The notes: a model not told the origin generated them from the letters alone. Shown: positions 25,789-34,409, counted from the stretch's first letter. The stretch: DNA of 53,269 bases from Cupriavidus sp. (GCA_031180665.1 JAPSLP010000035.1:1-53269), one strand, 5' to 3'. Numbers and translations: made by a program.

Positions 25789-27009
25789 TTAGGAGCCACC
25801 ACCGCCAGCGGTTTCACACCACGGAACAACGTTACGCGAATACATAGTGCCGACAATTTCCTGGTGCCGACGTTGCCTCCTGGTCCGATCTATGGCGTAC
25901 CGCGGACTAGCCATGTATCGCAATAGGCGCCGGTTATCTATTTCCTTCTCATCCGGTGCATATATAGGAATTGTGGATTCTCTGATTGCAACGCACGAGG
26001 GAAATCCATTAAACCGATTCCGCACCATATCTACAGCAGGGAAGCCATATTTCGGATCCATGCCGTGTTTTTCCCAGCGTCGTTGAATAACGGCAGCAGT
26101 AACGGCCAAACCAAGTACGGCGGCGGATTTGATGGGCGTCGAAGGTGGGATCAGCTCGAGGATTCGTTTCCATCTCGCCTCATCCTGTACCCTCGTATCG
26201 CCACCTAGCCGCTGGGCCTGTGCGATCGCGCCAAGCAATGGCTCGGCCTCCTTTGCCGTGTTCGCGTTGAGCAGTAGTGGTGTTGCGAGTCGAAGCAGCG
26301 TGTCGTGGAAGTCTGCTCCTACACCTTCGCAAGGTGCGCGGCGTGCAAATTCCGTCAGCACTGTGATGGCCCAATATGGGGAACGAGCCATGGCATGTTG
26401 GAACACGCTGTGTAGAACCTCCAGCTTGGCGCTCTCCGACAGCTTGTGGAACAACGGCCAGACCTCGTGGAACACCCGTTCCGGAATACGAGGGTACATT
26501 TTGCCGAGGCGCCTGAAGGTCTCCTCGAATATCGTCCTGGCACGCCAACGATTCCATCGGTACCCGGTGAAGAAGTTGAGCAGAAGCGATACGTCCTTCA
26601 TGCATGGCGACTGCGACCGGAAATCCAGGCTCTTCTTGCTCGCAATCAACTCCCGAAACAACTGAAACTCGGGCCAATAAGGTTTGAGTTGTTGATGAAG
26701 AAGCCGGCACGTCATAGCAAGCGTCGCCCGTTCGAAGGGATCGGCAAGGTAAGTGATGATCCTGTCGGTAGCCGCCTTCGGCAGAGCGGCGATATGCTTG
26801 TTTTCGGCTTCCGGCGTGCGTCGCGGGCCCTCCGACCGCAAAAACGCCTTCGTCAGAGCCGCCATGACGCCATGCGGATTGTCACGCAAGGCGATGGCCG
26901 ATCCGTCCATCCCAAGCCGGCCCTTGGACCGGCCGAAGGACGCCATCTCATAGGTGCTGGTACCCGGCAACGCCGGGATTGGATAACCCTCGGTGCAGAC
27001 TTGCGGCAT
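25789..27009 (-). CDS. F-box domain protein, candidate host-directed effector
   Basis: This 406-residue protein has an F-box-like segment at about 74-112: ALP at its start, a YL pair, then Leu, Cys and Leu at F-box spacings (HIAALP ... IITYLADP ... MTCRLLHQQL). F-boxes bind Skp1 of eukaryotic SCF ubiquitin ligases and are rare in bacteria, where they occur mainly in injected effectors such as Ralstonia GALA proteins. The remainder is helical (about 135-310) with no leucine-rich repeats and ends in a basic stretch (TRRQRRHQ, 376-383) and Gly-rich tail. I use the ATG at 27009 because GGGAGAG lies a few bases upstream; the frame is open to 27114. No Sec signal is present. GC is visibly lower than in flanking genes. 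The F-box assignment is by eye and needs a profile search. Confidence 0.6.
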   Translation of the reverse strand: MPQVCTEGYPIPALPGTSTYEMASFGRSKGRLGMDGSAIALRDNPHGVMAALTKAFLRSEGPRRTPEAENKHIAALPKAATDRIITYLADPFERATLAMTCRLLHQQLKPYWPEFQLFRELIASKKSLDFRSQSPCMKDVSLLLNFFTGYRWNRWRARTIFEETFRRLGKMYPRIPERVFHEVWPLFHKLSESAKLEVLHSVFQHAMARSPYWAITVLTEFARRAPCEGVGADFHDTLLRLATPLLLNANTAKEAEPLLGAIAQAQRLGGDTRVQDEARWKRILELIPPSTPIKSAAVLGLAVTAAVIQRRWEKHGMDPKYGFPAVDMVRNRFNGFPSCVAIRESTIPIYAPDEKEIDNRRLLRYMASPRYAIDRTRRQRRHQEIVGTMYSRNVVPWCETAGGGGS

Positions 27010-27012
27010 GGC

Positions 27013-27019
27013 GCTCTCC
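27013..27019 (-). promoter_or_regulatory. Ribosome binding site that sets the F-box gene start
   Basis: The minus strand reads GGGAGAG here, three bases before the ATG at 27009; the core GAG is a little close but is the best site in the frame. The earlier in-frame Met at 27114 has no comparable site. Confidence 0.5.
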
Positions 27020-27095
27020 CGAGCTGTAGGAATGCCATGCACGTTGCATAGTGGCGTGCGCCTGCGCTTAACAAAGTCTTGACGTTTGACAACTT

Positions 27096-27118
27096 TTGAT
27101 TGCAGTCGACGCAATCAA
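27096..27118. promoter_or_regulatory. Perfect inverted repeat upstream of the F-box gene (candidate operator)
   Basis: TTGATTGC and GCAATCAA form exact 8-bp arms around a 7-bp spacer that itself contains GTCGAC. It lies 87 bp upstream of the F-box gene start, in an AT-rich 244-bp gap that must contain its promoter. No T-run follows on the transcribed strand, so a protein-binding dyad is more likely than a terminator. Confidence 0.55.
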
Positions 27119-27164
27119 TACGGACTTGTGCGGCCTGGGCAACCGAAAAGTGAGCTCGCAACGT

Positions 27165-27195
27165 AAAAAAAACCCCGCCATCTGCGATGCGGGGT
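27165..27195 (-). terminator. Rho-independent terminator of the fdx transcript
   Basis: Read leftward, AACCCCGC and GCGGGGTT form an 8-bp stem with a 9-nt loop, followed by a run of T (the A's at 27165-27172). It lies 60 bases after the ferredoxin stop and insulates the F-box gene from the fdx-side transcription. Confidence 0.92.
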
Positions 27196-27253
27196 TCTTG
27201 CTGCGGCTTGTGATGCCAGGTGCTGCAAGAGCCCCGGCGTAGCGCGCGCCGCC

Positions 27254-27514
27254 TCAGGCGGCGTGCTTGGCGGCCGTCAGCAGCCGGTAGCGCTGCATCA
27301 GCACCTCATGGGTTTCGACGCGGTTCGGATCGCGCGGAATGCATGCGACCGGGCACACCTGCTGGCATTGCGGCTCGTCGAAGTGGCCGACGCACTCGGT
27401 GCATTTGTTGGGGTCGATCTCGTAGATTTCGGGCCCCATCGAAATGGCTTCGTTCGGGCACTCGGGCTCACAAACGTCGCAATTGATGCAATCGTCGGTG
27501 ATGATCAGCGCCAT
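27254..27514 (-). CDS. YfhL-type 2[4Fe-4S] ferredoxin
   Basis: This 86-residue electron carrier begins MALIITDDCINCDVCEPECPNEAIS. Cluster-binding cysteines occur as CxxCxxxC (9, 12, 16) plus C20 and, in the second half, C38, C41, C50 and C54. The extra residues between C41 and C50 are typical of the YfhL/Allochromatium-type family. The physiological partner is unknown. In relatives it regularly follows coaD, as here. Confidence 0.93.
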   Translation of the reverse strand: MALIITDDCINCDVCEPECPNEAISMGPEIYEIDPNKCTECVGHFDEPQCQQVCPVACIPRDPNRVETHEVLMQRYRLLTAAKHAA

Positions 27515-27635
27515 GGTGGTTCCTTGTGCTATCCGGCCATCGCCGCGCCATCCCGCGCGGTCGGCCGCCGGAACCCGCCCGCGCCCGACTGGCCGCGTCC
27601 TGACGGTTTCCGAACCCCGTATTCTAGGCGTTTTC

Positions 27636-27658
27636 GGGCCGGCCCGCCGAGCCGGCCC
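27636..27658. other. Hairpin between coaD and fdx
   Basis: GGGCCGGC and GCCGGCCC make a perfect 8-bp stem with a 7-nt loop, 31 bases after the coaD stop. It lacks a T-run in the transcribed direction. It may pause transcription or stabilise the coaD message. Confidence 0.5.
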
Positions 27659-27689
27659 TGACCTGCAGCGGCAGGCGGCGATCGAGGAA

Positions 27690-28175
27690 TCAGTCGGCCT
27701 TGCCGATCTTTTCCTTGAGCCAGCGCTCGACGGAGGGGAACACGAACTTGCTGACGTCGCCACCGAGCACCGCGATCTCCCGCACGAAGGTGCCGGAGAT
27801 GAACTGGTATTGGTCGGACGGCGTCAGGAACATCGTCTCGACGTCAGGCAACAGATAGCGGTTCATGCCGGCCATCTGGAACTCGTACTCGAAGTCCGAC
27901 ACCGCGCGCAGGCCGCGCACGATCACGCGTGCATTGTTCTTGCGCACGAAATCCTTCAGCAGGCCGGAAAAGCCGTCGACGCGCACATTCGGATAGTGGC
28001 CCAGCACTTCCTTGGCGATGCCGATGCGCTCCTCCAGCGAGAAGAAGGGGCGCTTGTTGGGGCTATGCGCGACTCCGACCACCAGCTCATCGAAGATATT
28101 GGACGCCCTGCGCACCAGATCCTCGTGTCCCCGGGTCAATGGATCGAACGTGCCGGGATAGACCGCGACGACCAT
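27690..28175 (-). CDS. coaD: Phosphopantetheine adenylyltransferase
   Basis: CoaD makes dephospho-CoA from phosphopantetheine and ATP. The 161-residue protein has the nucleotidyltransferase motif TRGH (14-17, a T/HxGH variant) after YPGTFDPL, and the C-terminal ISGTFVRE motif (usual ISSTxVRE). The ATG at 28175 gives MVVAVYPGTF as in the family; an in-frame ATG at 28226 is upstream of a purine-rich AGGAGG-like site (reverse of 28180-28186) and is rejected. It lies downstream of rsmD, the usual rsmD-coaD order. Confidence 0.97.
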   Translation of the reverse strand: MVVAVYPGTFDPLTRGHEDLVRRASNIFDELVVGVAHSPNKRPFFSLEERIGIAKEVLGHYPNVRVDGFSGLLKDFVRKNNARVIVRGLRAVSDFEYEFQMAGMNRYLLPDVETMFLTPSDQYQFISGTFVREIAVLGGDVSKFVFPSVERWLKEKIGKAD

Positions 28176-28385
28176 GCTTCCTCCTTGTTCTGCCCGCTGC
28201 CGTGAACCGGCAAGCCGCACCGGCACCGGCTTTGCAGCCGGCTTGCGCCGATGCCGCCAGGCGAGCGTTGGCGACAGCGGCGTAGTGTACCCCTAAATGC
28301 ACGGCTTGAAAGCCGCGGCGCCAGGCCGGCGCGAGCACCCTGGGCGATCATCGCGCACCGGCGCGCGATGCGCCAGCGGCCGATA

Positions 28386-29045
28386 TCAGTCGGCGGCGCC
28401 GCGATGGCGCAGCAGATGGAAATGCACCGCGCCGGCGCGCGCGTGGCGCACGATTTCCAGCGAGGCGGGCACCGGCGCATCGGCGCCGTTCAGGGGGCTT
28501 TCCGATTCGACATAGACCAGCCCCGCCGCGTGGGTCAGCCGCTCCGCATGGGCGAGCGCCGGGCCGATCCAGTCCTCGGCGAACGGTGGATCGAGAAAGA
28601 CCACGTCGAAGCTGGCGGCCGGCATCTGCGCCGCGATGGCGAATGCATCACCCTGCAGGATCTGGATCTGCTCGGCCCCGAGCCGGGTCTGATTCTCGCG
28701 GAGCTGGCGTACCACGCGCGGATTGGCCTCGACCATGGAGACATGGGCGGCCCCGCGCGAGGCGGCCTCGAAGCCCAGCGCGCCGGAGCCGGCGAACAGG
28801 TCCAGGCAGCGCTGGCCGCTCAGGTCCTGGCCGAGCCAGTTGAACAGCGTCTCGCGGACGCGGTCCGGCGTGGGCCTCAGGCCCTCGGCGTCGAGCACGG
28901 GCAGCGGCGTGCGCTTCCATCGGCCCCCAATGATGCGCACCTGAGCCGGGGCCTGGCGGGAGGAGAACGAGGGGATGCGCCCACGGGGCGCGGTCTGGGG
29001 GCGCCCGCCGGCGGCGGGCTGCGGAAAGGGGGAACGCGGACTCAT
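28386..29045 (-). CDS. rsmD: 16S rRNA (guanine966-N2)-methyltransferase RsmD
   Basis: RsmD methylates G966 of 16S rRNA. The 219-residue product carries the diagnostic VRIIGGRWKRTPLPV start of the domain (about 36), RPTPDRVRETLFNWL, the SAM-binding DLFAGSGALGFEAASRG, and the catalytic DPPF motif. The N-terminal 35 residues are Pro/Arg-rich and poorly conserved, so a later start is possible. It is followed by coaD and preceded by the M16 pair. Confidence 0.94.
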   Translation of the reverse strand: MSPRSPFPQPAAGGRPQTAPRGRIPSFSSRQAPAQVRIIGGRWKRTPLPVLDAEGLRPTPDRVRETLFNWLGQDLSGQRCLDLFAGSGALGFEAASRGAAHVSMVEANPRVVRQLRENQTRLGAEQIQILQGDAFAIAAQMPAASFDVVFLDPPFAEDWIGPALAHAERLTHAAGLVYVESESPLNGADAPVPASLEIVRHARAGAVHFHLLRHRGAAD

Positions 29046-29199
29046 TCCGTGATTGTAGAGCCTGGCGCGCCGCCGGCTGGCGCCGGCGCGCAGGAGGCGC
29101 GGGAACGCTATGCGCGCCAGCGCACCGAGCGCAGCGCCTGCGCTGGTGCCGGATGGGCGCCAGGCCGGTGCGTTGCCGCGCTCAACCGGCTCAACCGGC

Positions 29200-30594
29200 T
29201 CAACGCGCCGCGGCAGTCGGCGCGCCGCCGGTGGGTCCGCCGACGATCACCGTGGCCATCGCGTCGGGGCGCACATGACGCTGGAAGGCCTGCCTGACGT
29301 GCTGCCGATCGACCTTGGCGATCTGCGCGGTCCAGGTATCCAGATAGTCCAGCGGCAGCCCGTACCAGCCGATATTGGCGACGTTGGTCAGCAGCTTGCG
29401 GTTGCTGTCGATGCGCAGCGGGAAGCCGTTGATCAGATTGTCCTTGGCCGCCTTGAGCTCGGCCTGCGTCGGCCCTTCCTCGACGAAGCGCTTGAGCACC
29501 TGCTGCACCAGCGCCAGCGCCTCGTCGGTCTGCGCCTTGCTGGTCTGCAGGCCGATGCCGAACGGTCCCGGCTGCTTGGACGGCGCGAAATAGCTGTCGA
29601 CGCCGTAAGTCAGGCCGCGCTTCTCCCGCACCTCTTCGGTCAGCCGCGAACTGAAGCCGCCGCCGCCGAGCACATAATTGCCGACCAGCAGCGCGAAATA
29701 GTCGGGATCGCCGCGCGCGATGGCCGGCTGGCCCAGCACCACGGTGGCCTGCTGGGCCGGATGCGGGACGCGCTGCACGCTGGCGCCGATGTCCATCTTG
29801 ACCGGCGGCATCTGCGCAGGCGCAACGCCGTCGGGCAACCCGCGCGTCAGCAGCTCGGCGATCTGCTCGGCCTGGCGGCGATCGATCGCGCCGATCAGCG
29901 TGACCACCGCGCGCGAGGCCGCGTAATTGGCCCGCCAGAAGCGCTCCAGGTCGGCGCGCGTGACCGAGGCGACCGACTCGGCCGTTGCCGACATGCCGTA
30001 GGGATGGTTGGGATAGATTGCCTTGGACAGCAGCTTGTCCGCGATCACGCCCGGGCGCGTATCGCCCTCGCGGATCGCCGCGATCATCCGCTCCTTCTCG
30101 CGCGAGACCACGGCCTCGGGGAAGGTTGGCGCCTTGATCAGCTGCGCGGCCAGTGTCACCGACTGCGTCAGTTCCGGGTTGGAGGTCAGCGTACGCAGGC
30201 CGATGCCGCCACGGTCGCCGCCGGCCGCGCCGCCGAAGCTGGCGCCGGTATCGGCGAAGGCGTCGGCGATCTGCGCCTCATCGCGCGCCGGCTGGCCTTC
30301 CACGGTGCCGGTGCCCTTGTCGAGCAGCGCGGCCGTCAGCGTCGCCAGCCCGGCCTTGCCCGGCGGGTCATAACGGCTGCCGGCATCGAAATCGACATTG
30401 ATATCGAGCATCGGAATCGACGGGCTGCGCACGAAATAGACGCGGGCGCCGGTCGACGCGGTCCAGTGTTCGATCGGAATGGCCGCCTGCGCACTGGCGG
30501 CGCCCAGGCCGGCCAGCAGGCCGGCGGCCACCGCCAGCGCCTGGCGCAGGCGCGCCGAGGGACGGGAAAACGAGAGCGAATCCATGGCGAACAT
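29200..30594 (-). CDS. M16 family peptidase-like protein lacking the zinc motif
   Basis: This 464-residue protein has a Sec signal peptide (cleavage after AQA, about residue 37) and the two-domain fold of M16 (pitrilysin/MPP) proteins. At the place of the zinc motif HxxEH the sequence is ALLDKGTG, so it should be catalytically inactive. Such partners pair with an active M16 subunit, as with mitochondrial alpha-MPP. The ATG at 30594 follows TGAGGA by five bases, and the upstream M16 gene stops only nine bases before it, supporting an operon and a heterodimer. The substrate is unknown; the location is probably periplasmic. Confidence 0.9.
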   Translation of the reverse strand: MFAMDSLSFSRPSARLRQALAVAAGLLAGLGAASAQAAIPIEHWTASTGARVYFVRSPSIPMLDINVDFDAGSRYDPPGKAGLATLTAALLDKGTGTVEGQPARDEAQIADAFADTGASFGGAAGGDRGGIGLRTLTSNPELTQSVTLAAQLIKAPTFPEAVVSREKERMIAAIREGDTRPGVIADKLLSKAIYPNHPYGMSATAESVASVTRADLERFWRANYAASRAVVTLIGAIDRRQAEQIAELLTRGLPDGVAPAQMPPVKMDIGASVQRVPHPAQQATVVLGQPAIARGDPDYFALLVGNYVLGGGGFSSRLTEEVREKRGLTYGVDSYFAPSKQPGPFGIGLQTSKAQTDEALALVQQVLKRFVEEGPTQAELKAAKDNLINGFPLRIDSNRKLLTNVANIGWYGLPLDYLDTWTAQIAKVDRQHVRQAFQRHVRPDAMATVIVGGPTGGAPTAAAR

Positions 30595-30603
30595 CGGCGG
30601 TCC

Positions 30604-32166
30604 TCAGTGACGCAGGCCGGACGGGGCCTGGGGCTTGGGCTGGTTTGGATCGATCGGCTGCGGCAGCAGCGTCGCCACGGTCAGGTTGTCCTCGCTGAAG
30701 TACTTGCCCGCCACCGTCTTGACCTGCTCGGGCGTGACCTGCTTGATCCGTTCGAGGATGCGGTCCAGCTGCTGCCACGAGATGCCAGCGATCTCGGCCA
30801 CGCCGATCTCCATGCCCTGTCCGAACACCGAGTCGCGCTTGTAGATCTGGCCGGCCACGACCTGCGCCTTGACCCGCCGCAGCTCCTCGTCGGACACGCC
30901 TTCGCGCGCGATCCGCTCGATCTGCTGGCGCAAGGCGCTCTCGATCTCCTGCGTCGTATGACCGTTGGCCGGTGTGCCGTCGAGCACGAACAGCGACTCG
31001 CCGCGATTGATGCCGTCGTAGCCGACATTGACATCGTCGGCCAACCGCTGCTTGCGAACCAGGTCGCGCGTCAGCCGCGCATTGTCGTAGCCGTTGAGCA
31101 CGGCGGCCAGCACCTCGAGCGCATACGGATCGATGTCCTTCTCGACGTCGCGCAGGCGCGGCACCTTGTAGGCCAGCACCAGATAGGGATTCTCGGCGGG
31201 CGCCTTGACCCAGATCCGCTTGACGCCCTTCTGCGGCGGCTCGATCTGCGGCTTGCGCACCGGCAGCGCACGGGGCTTGAGCTTGCCGTAGGTACGCTCG
31301 GCGAGCGCGCGTACCTCGGCGGGATTGACGTCGCCGGCCACCACCAGGATCGCGTTGTTGGGCACGTACCACTGGCGATACCAGGCGCTGACATCGTCCA
31401 CGCGCATATTGACCAGATCGTTCATCCAGCCGATCACCGGATGGCGATAGCCCGCGCTCGTATAGACCGTGGCCAGCAGCTGCTCGTAGACCGTGCCGCG
31501 CGGCGAGTCGTCGGTGCGCAGCCTGCGCTCTTCCATCACGACCTTCATCTCGCGCTCGAAGTCCTCGGCGCGGATCACCAGGTTGGCCATGCGGTCCGCT
31601 TCGAGCTCCATCATGCGCGGCAGATGCTGTTTGGCGATCTGCTGGAAGTACATGGTGAAGTCGCGATTGGTCATCGCGTTCTCGCGGCCGCCGAGCGCGG
31701 CGATCTGGCGCGAGAACTCGCCCGGCGCGACCTTGGGCGTGCCCTTGAACATCATGTGTTCGAGCATATGGGCGACGCCGGTGGTGCCGCTGACCTCGTC
31801 GATGCCGCCGACGCGATACCAGACCTGATGGGCGACGGTGGGCGCGCGGTGGTCTTCCTTGACGATCACGCGCATGCCGTTGGCGAGCTTGAATTCAGTG
31901 GTGCCGCCATTGGGAATCGCCGCCTGTACTGCGGCCCCGGGAGCCGGCGGCGCGTCGACCGCCACCCCCTGGGCTTGCGCATGCGCCAGCGGCAGCCAGG
32001 CAGCGGCAGCGAGCAGCGCGAGCGAGGCCAGGCGGGCCGGACGATGAGGCCGCCATGATGGCGAAGAGGAATGCCGGCGCCGATCGGCACCGCCGGAGAC
32101 ATGCTGCTGGGCGGGCGTTGCGCCCTGCCACGTCGACGCCGCGGTCGACCCTGCGCGATGGTTCAT
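30604..32166 (-). CDS. M16 family zinc peptidase (active-type subunit)
   Basis: This 520-residue secreted protein contains the inverted zinc motif HMLEH (133-137) and, about 75 residues later, the ELEADRM helix with the third zinc ligand. It is therefore the catalytic member of the M16 pair. A signal peptide (about 45-64) follows a long, basic N-terminal stretch starting at ATG 32166; a non-ATG start closer to the signal is possible. It is divergent from ftsY across 60 bp. Comparable secreted M16 pairs beside ftsY are common in betaproteobacteria, with no established physiological substrate. Confidence 0.92.
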   Translation of the reverse strand: MNHRAGSTAASTWQGATPAQQHVSGGADRRRHSSSPSWRPHRPARLASLALLAAAAWLPLAHAQAQGVAVDAPPAPGAAVQAAIPNGGTTEFKLANGMRVIVKEDHRAPTVAHQVWYRVGGIDEVSGTTGVAHMLEHMMFKGTPKVAPGEFSRQIAALGGRENAMTNRDFTMYFQQIAKQHLPRMMELEADRMANLVIRAEDFEREMKVVMEERRLRTDDSPRGTVYEQLLATVYTSAGYRHPVIGWMNDLVNMRVDDVSAWYRQWYVPNNAILVVAGDVNPAEVRALAERTYGKLKPRALPVRKPQIEPPQKGVKRIWVKAPAENPYLVLAYKVPRLRDVEKDIDPYALEVLAAVLNGYDNARLTRDLVRKQRLADDVNVGYDGINRGESLFVLDGTPANGHTTQEIESALRQQIERIAREGVSDEELRRVKAQVVAGQIYKRDSVFGQGMEIGVAEIAGISWQQLDRILERIKQVTPEQVKTVAGKYFSEDNLTVATLLPQPIDPNQPKPQAPSGLRH

Positions 32167-32226
32167 GCGACCCCGTCTGCTAGAATTTTGGCGATTGATT
32201 CTACCGGGGTATGGACCCCTTTCCCA

Positions 32227-33666
32227 ATGTTTAGTTTCTGGAAGAAGCGCAAGGCCGAGCCGGCCGAGGCGCCGACCGAGGCACCATCGGCCCCGGCGGC
32301 GCAGGCACCGGCCGCCGAAGCGCCGCCGGTCAACTCCGCACCGCCGCAGCCGGAAACGGTGGCGCCAGCCGCGCCGATCGAGGCGCCGGCACCGGCCGCC
32401 GAAGCGAAGCCCGCACCGTCCCGGCTGTCGCCGCTGTCCTGGTTCACGCGATCCTCGCAGCCCACGGCACAACCCGCTCCGCAGGTTTTGCCGGAGGTGT
32501 TGCCGCAGGCAGAGCCGCAGCGCGAGGCCGAGCCAGAGCCGCAGGCCGAGCCTCAACCCGCATCGCAAGCCGCGCCATGGCCGTCACCACCCGCGACACC
32601 ACCGGCGGCACCGCAACCGCCGCGCGCCCTCGCACCCGAACCGGCCCCGGCCACGCAGCCGCAAGCCACGCCTGATTCGCCGGCCGCGCCCGCCGCCACG
32701 GACAACGGCGATGGCGATGACGACGAGATGGTGCTGGTCCCGGTCCCGCCGCCGAGCGAGGAAGCCAAGCGCGGCTGGATGCAGCGGCTGCGCACCGGCC
32801 TGTCGAAGACCAGCCGCGGCATCAGCACGCTGTTCGTCGGCGTCAAGGTCGACGAGGCGCTGTTCGAGGAATTGGAGACCGCGCTGCTGATGGCCGATGC
32901 CGGCGTCGAGGCCACCGAATACCTGCTCGGCGAGCTGCGCCGCCGCGTCAGGAGCGAGCGCATCGACACCGCCGAGGGCGTGCGCGTCGCACTGCGCGAT
33001 CTGCTGACCGAACTGCTGCGTCCTCTCGAAAAGACCATGGAGCTCGGGCGCGAGCAGCCGATGGTGATGATGATCGCGGGCGTCAACGGCGCCGGCAAGA
33101 CCACCAGCATCGGCAAGCTGTGCAAGCACTTCCAGCACTACGGCCAATCGGTGCTGCTGGCCGCGGGCGATACCTTCCGCGCGGCGGCGCGCGAGCAGCT
33201 GACGATCTGGGGCGAGCGCAACAACGTCACCGTGGTCTCGCAGGAGAGCGGCGACCCGGCCGCGGTGATCTTCGACGCGGTCAACGCGGCGCGCGCGCGC
33301 GGCGTCGATATCGTGATGGCGGACACCGCGGGCCGCCTGCCGACGCAGCTGCATCTGATGGAAGAGCTCAAGAAGGTCAAGCGCGTGATCGGCAAGGCGA
33401 TGCCCACCGCGCCGCACGAAGCGCTGCTGGTGATCGACGCCAACACCGGGCAGAACGCGCTGGCGCAGGTCAAGGCCTTCGACGATGCGCTGCAGCTCAC
33501 CGGGCTGATCGTGACCAAGCTCGATGGCACCGCCAAGGGCGGCATCCTGGCCGCGATCGCGCGCCAGCGTCCGGTGCCGGTCTACTTCATCGGCGTGGGC
33601 GAGAAGGTCGAGGACCTGCAGCCGTTCAGGGCCGACGAGTTCGCGCGGGCGCTGCTGGGCGACTGA
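32227..33666 (+). CDS. ftsY: Signal recognition particle receptor FtsY
   Basis: FtsY is the membrane-associated GTPase that receives SRP-ribosome complexes. The 479-residue protein starts MFSFWKKRK, a basic amphipathic membrane-targeting start. A long Ala/Pro/Glu-rich A domain covers about 10-175, and the NG domain follows. The P-loop GVNGAGKT is at 285-292, with DTAGR and TKLDGTAKGG downstream. TAGAAT at 32181-32186 could be a -10 box, but its -35 is weak. A strong terminator follows. Confidence 0.97.
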   Translation: MFSFWKKRKAEPAEAPTEAPSAPAAQAPAAEAPPVNSAPPQPETVAPAAPIEAPAPAAEAKPAPSRLSPLSWFTRSSQPTAQPAPQVLPEVLPQAEPQREAEPEPQAEPQPASQAAPWPSPPATPPAAPQPPRALAPEPAPATQPQATPDSPAAPAATDNGDGDDDEMVLVPVPPPSEEAKRGWMQRLRTGLSKTSRGISTLFVGVKVDEALFEELETALLMADAGVEATEYLLGELRRRVRSERIDTAEGVRVALRDLLTELLRPLEKTMELGREQPMVMMIAGVNGAGKTTSIGKLCKHFQHYGQSVLLAAGDTFRAAAREQLTIWGERNNVTVVSQESGDPAAVIFDAVNAARARGVDIVMADTAGRLPTQLHLMEELKKVKRVIGKAMPTAPHEALLVIDANTGQNALAQVKAFDDALQLTGLIVTKLDGTAKGGILAAIARQRPVPVYFIGVGEKVEDLQPFRADEFARALLGD

Positions 33667-33690
33667 GCTCGCGTCGAGCGCGACGGCAAG

Positions 33691-33728
33691 AAAACGGGCG
33701 CCGCTGTTTCCAGCGGCGCCCGTTTTTT
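33691..33728. terminator. Bidirectional terminator between ftsY and the isomerase gene
   Basis: A perfect 16-bp stem runs from AAAACGGGCGCC (start 33691) to its complement ending at 33726, around the loop TTTC. It has T's after it on the plus strand and the mirror A-run on the other side. It serves both convergent genes. Confidence 0.95.
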
Positions 33729-33757
33729 ATGGACGGCCCTTCGCCTGCGGGCGCCGG

Positions 33758-34405
33758 CTACTCAGCGTCGGGCTGCGCCTTCGGTGCGGCCTGCTGGAAT
33801 GCCGGCAGCGCCATGCATGCGTCGAAGATCCGCACGATGGTCGGATACGGGTCCAGATCGACCTGGAAGCGCTGCGCGTTGAAGACCTGCGGCACCAGGC
33901 AGATGTCGGCCAGCGTCGGCGTATCGCCGAAGCAGAAGCGGCCGGCCTTGCCCTCGCGCGCCAACGTGGCTTCGAGGCCGTCGAAGCCGATCTCGATCCA
34001 GTGGCGATACCAGGCGTCCTTCGCTTCCTCGCTGACACCCAGCGTGTGCTTCAGATACTTGAGCACGCGCAGGTTGTTCAGCGGGTGGATCTCGCAGGCG
34101 ATCGACTGCGCCACTGCGCGCACGTAGGCCCGGTCCAGCGCCGTGCCGGGCAGCAGCGCCGGCTCGGGATGGGTCTCGTCCAGATATTCGACGATCGCCA
34201 TCGACTGCGACAGCGCGTGGTCGTCGTCGAGCAGCGTCGGCACCAGCGCATTGGCGTTCAGCGCGCGGTACTGCTCGCTCAGTTGCTGGCCGCCATCCTT
34301 GAGCAGATGCACCGGCACGTATTCGAAGGGCAGGCCCTTGAGCGCCAGTGCGATGCGCACGCGAAACGCCGCGGAACTACGGAAATAGCTGTAGAGCTTG
34401 AGCAT
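33758..34405 (-). CDS. maiA: Maleylacetoacetate/maleylpyruvate isomerase (zeta-class GST)
   Basis: This 215-residue GST-fold enzyme isomerises a cis ring-cleavage product (maleylacetoacetate or maleylpyruvate) to the trans form using glutathione. The zeta-class active-site motif SSAAFRVR is at 10-17, and the C-terminal GDTPTLADICLVPQVFNA helix is conserved. It starts four bases after the stop of the FAH-family gene, so the two are co-transcribed. The pair could serve tyrosine/homogentisate or gentisate breakdown; neither ring-cleavage dioxygenase is in the window. Confidence 0.92.
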   Translation of the reverse strand: MLKLYSYFRSSAAFRVRIALALKGLPFEYVPVHLLKDGGQQLSEQYRALNANALVPTLLDDDHALSQSMAIVEYLDETHPEPALLPGTALDRAYVRAVAQSIACEIHPLNNLRVLKYLKHTLGVSEEAKDAWYRHWIEIGFDGLEATLAREGKAGRFCFGDTPTLADICLVPQVFNAQRFQVDLDPYPTIVRIFDACMALPAFQQAAPKAQPDAE

Positions 34406-34409
34406 CGCT

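Noticed and set aside
25789..27009. F-box protein considered as a GALA effector
   Set aside because: No leucine-rich repeats are visible; only the F-box-like segment is shared.
27010..27160. Search for a Ralstonia-type hrpII box (TTCG-N16-TTCG) before the F-box gene
   Set aside because: No pair of TTCG or CGAA with the right spacing was found here or in 25682-25788.
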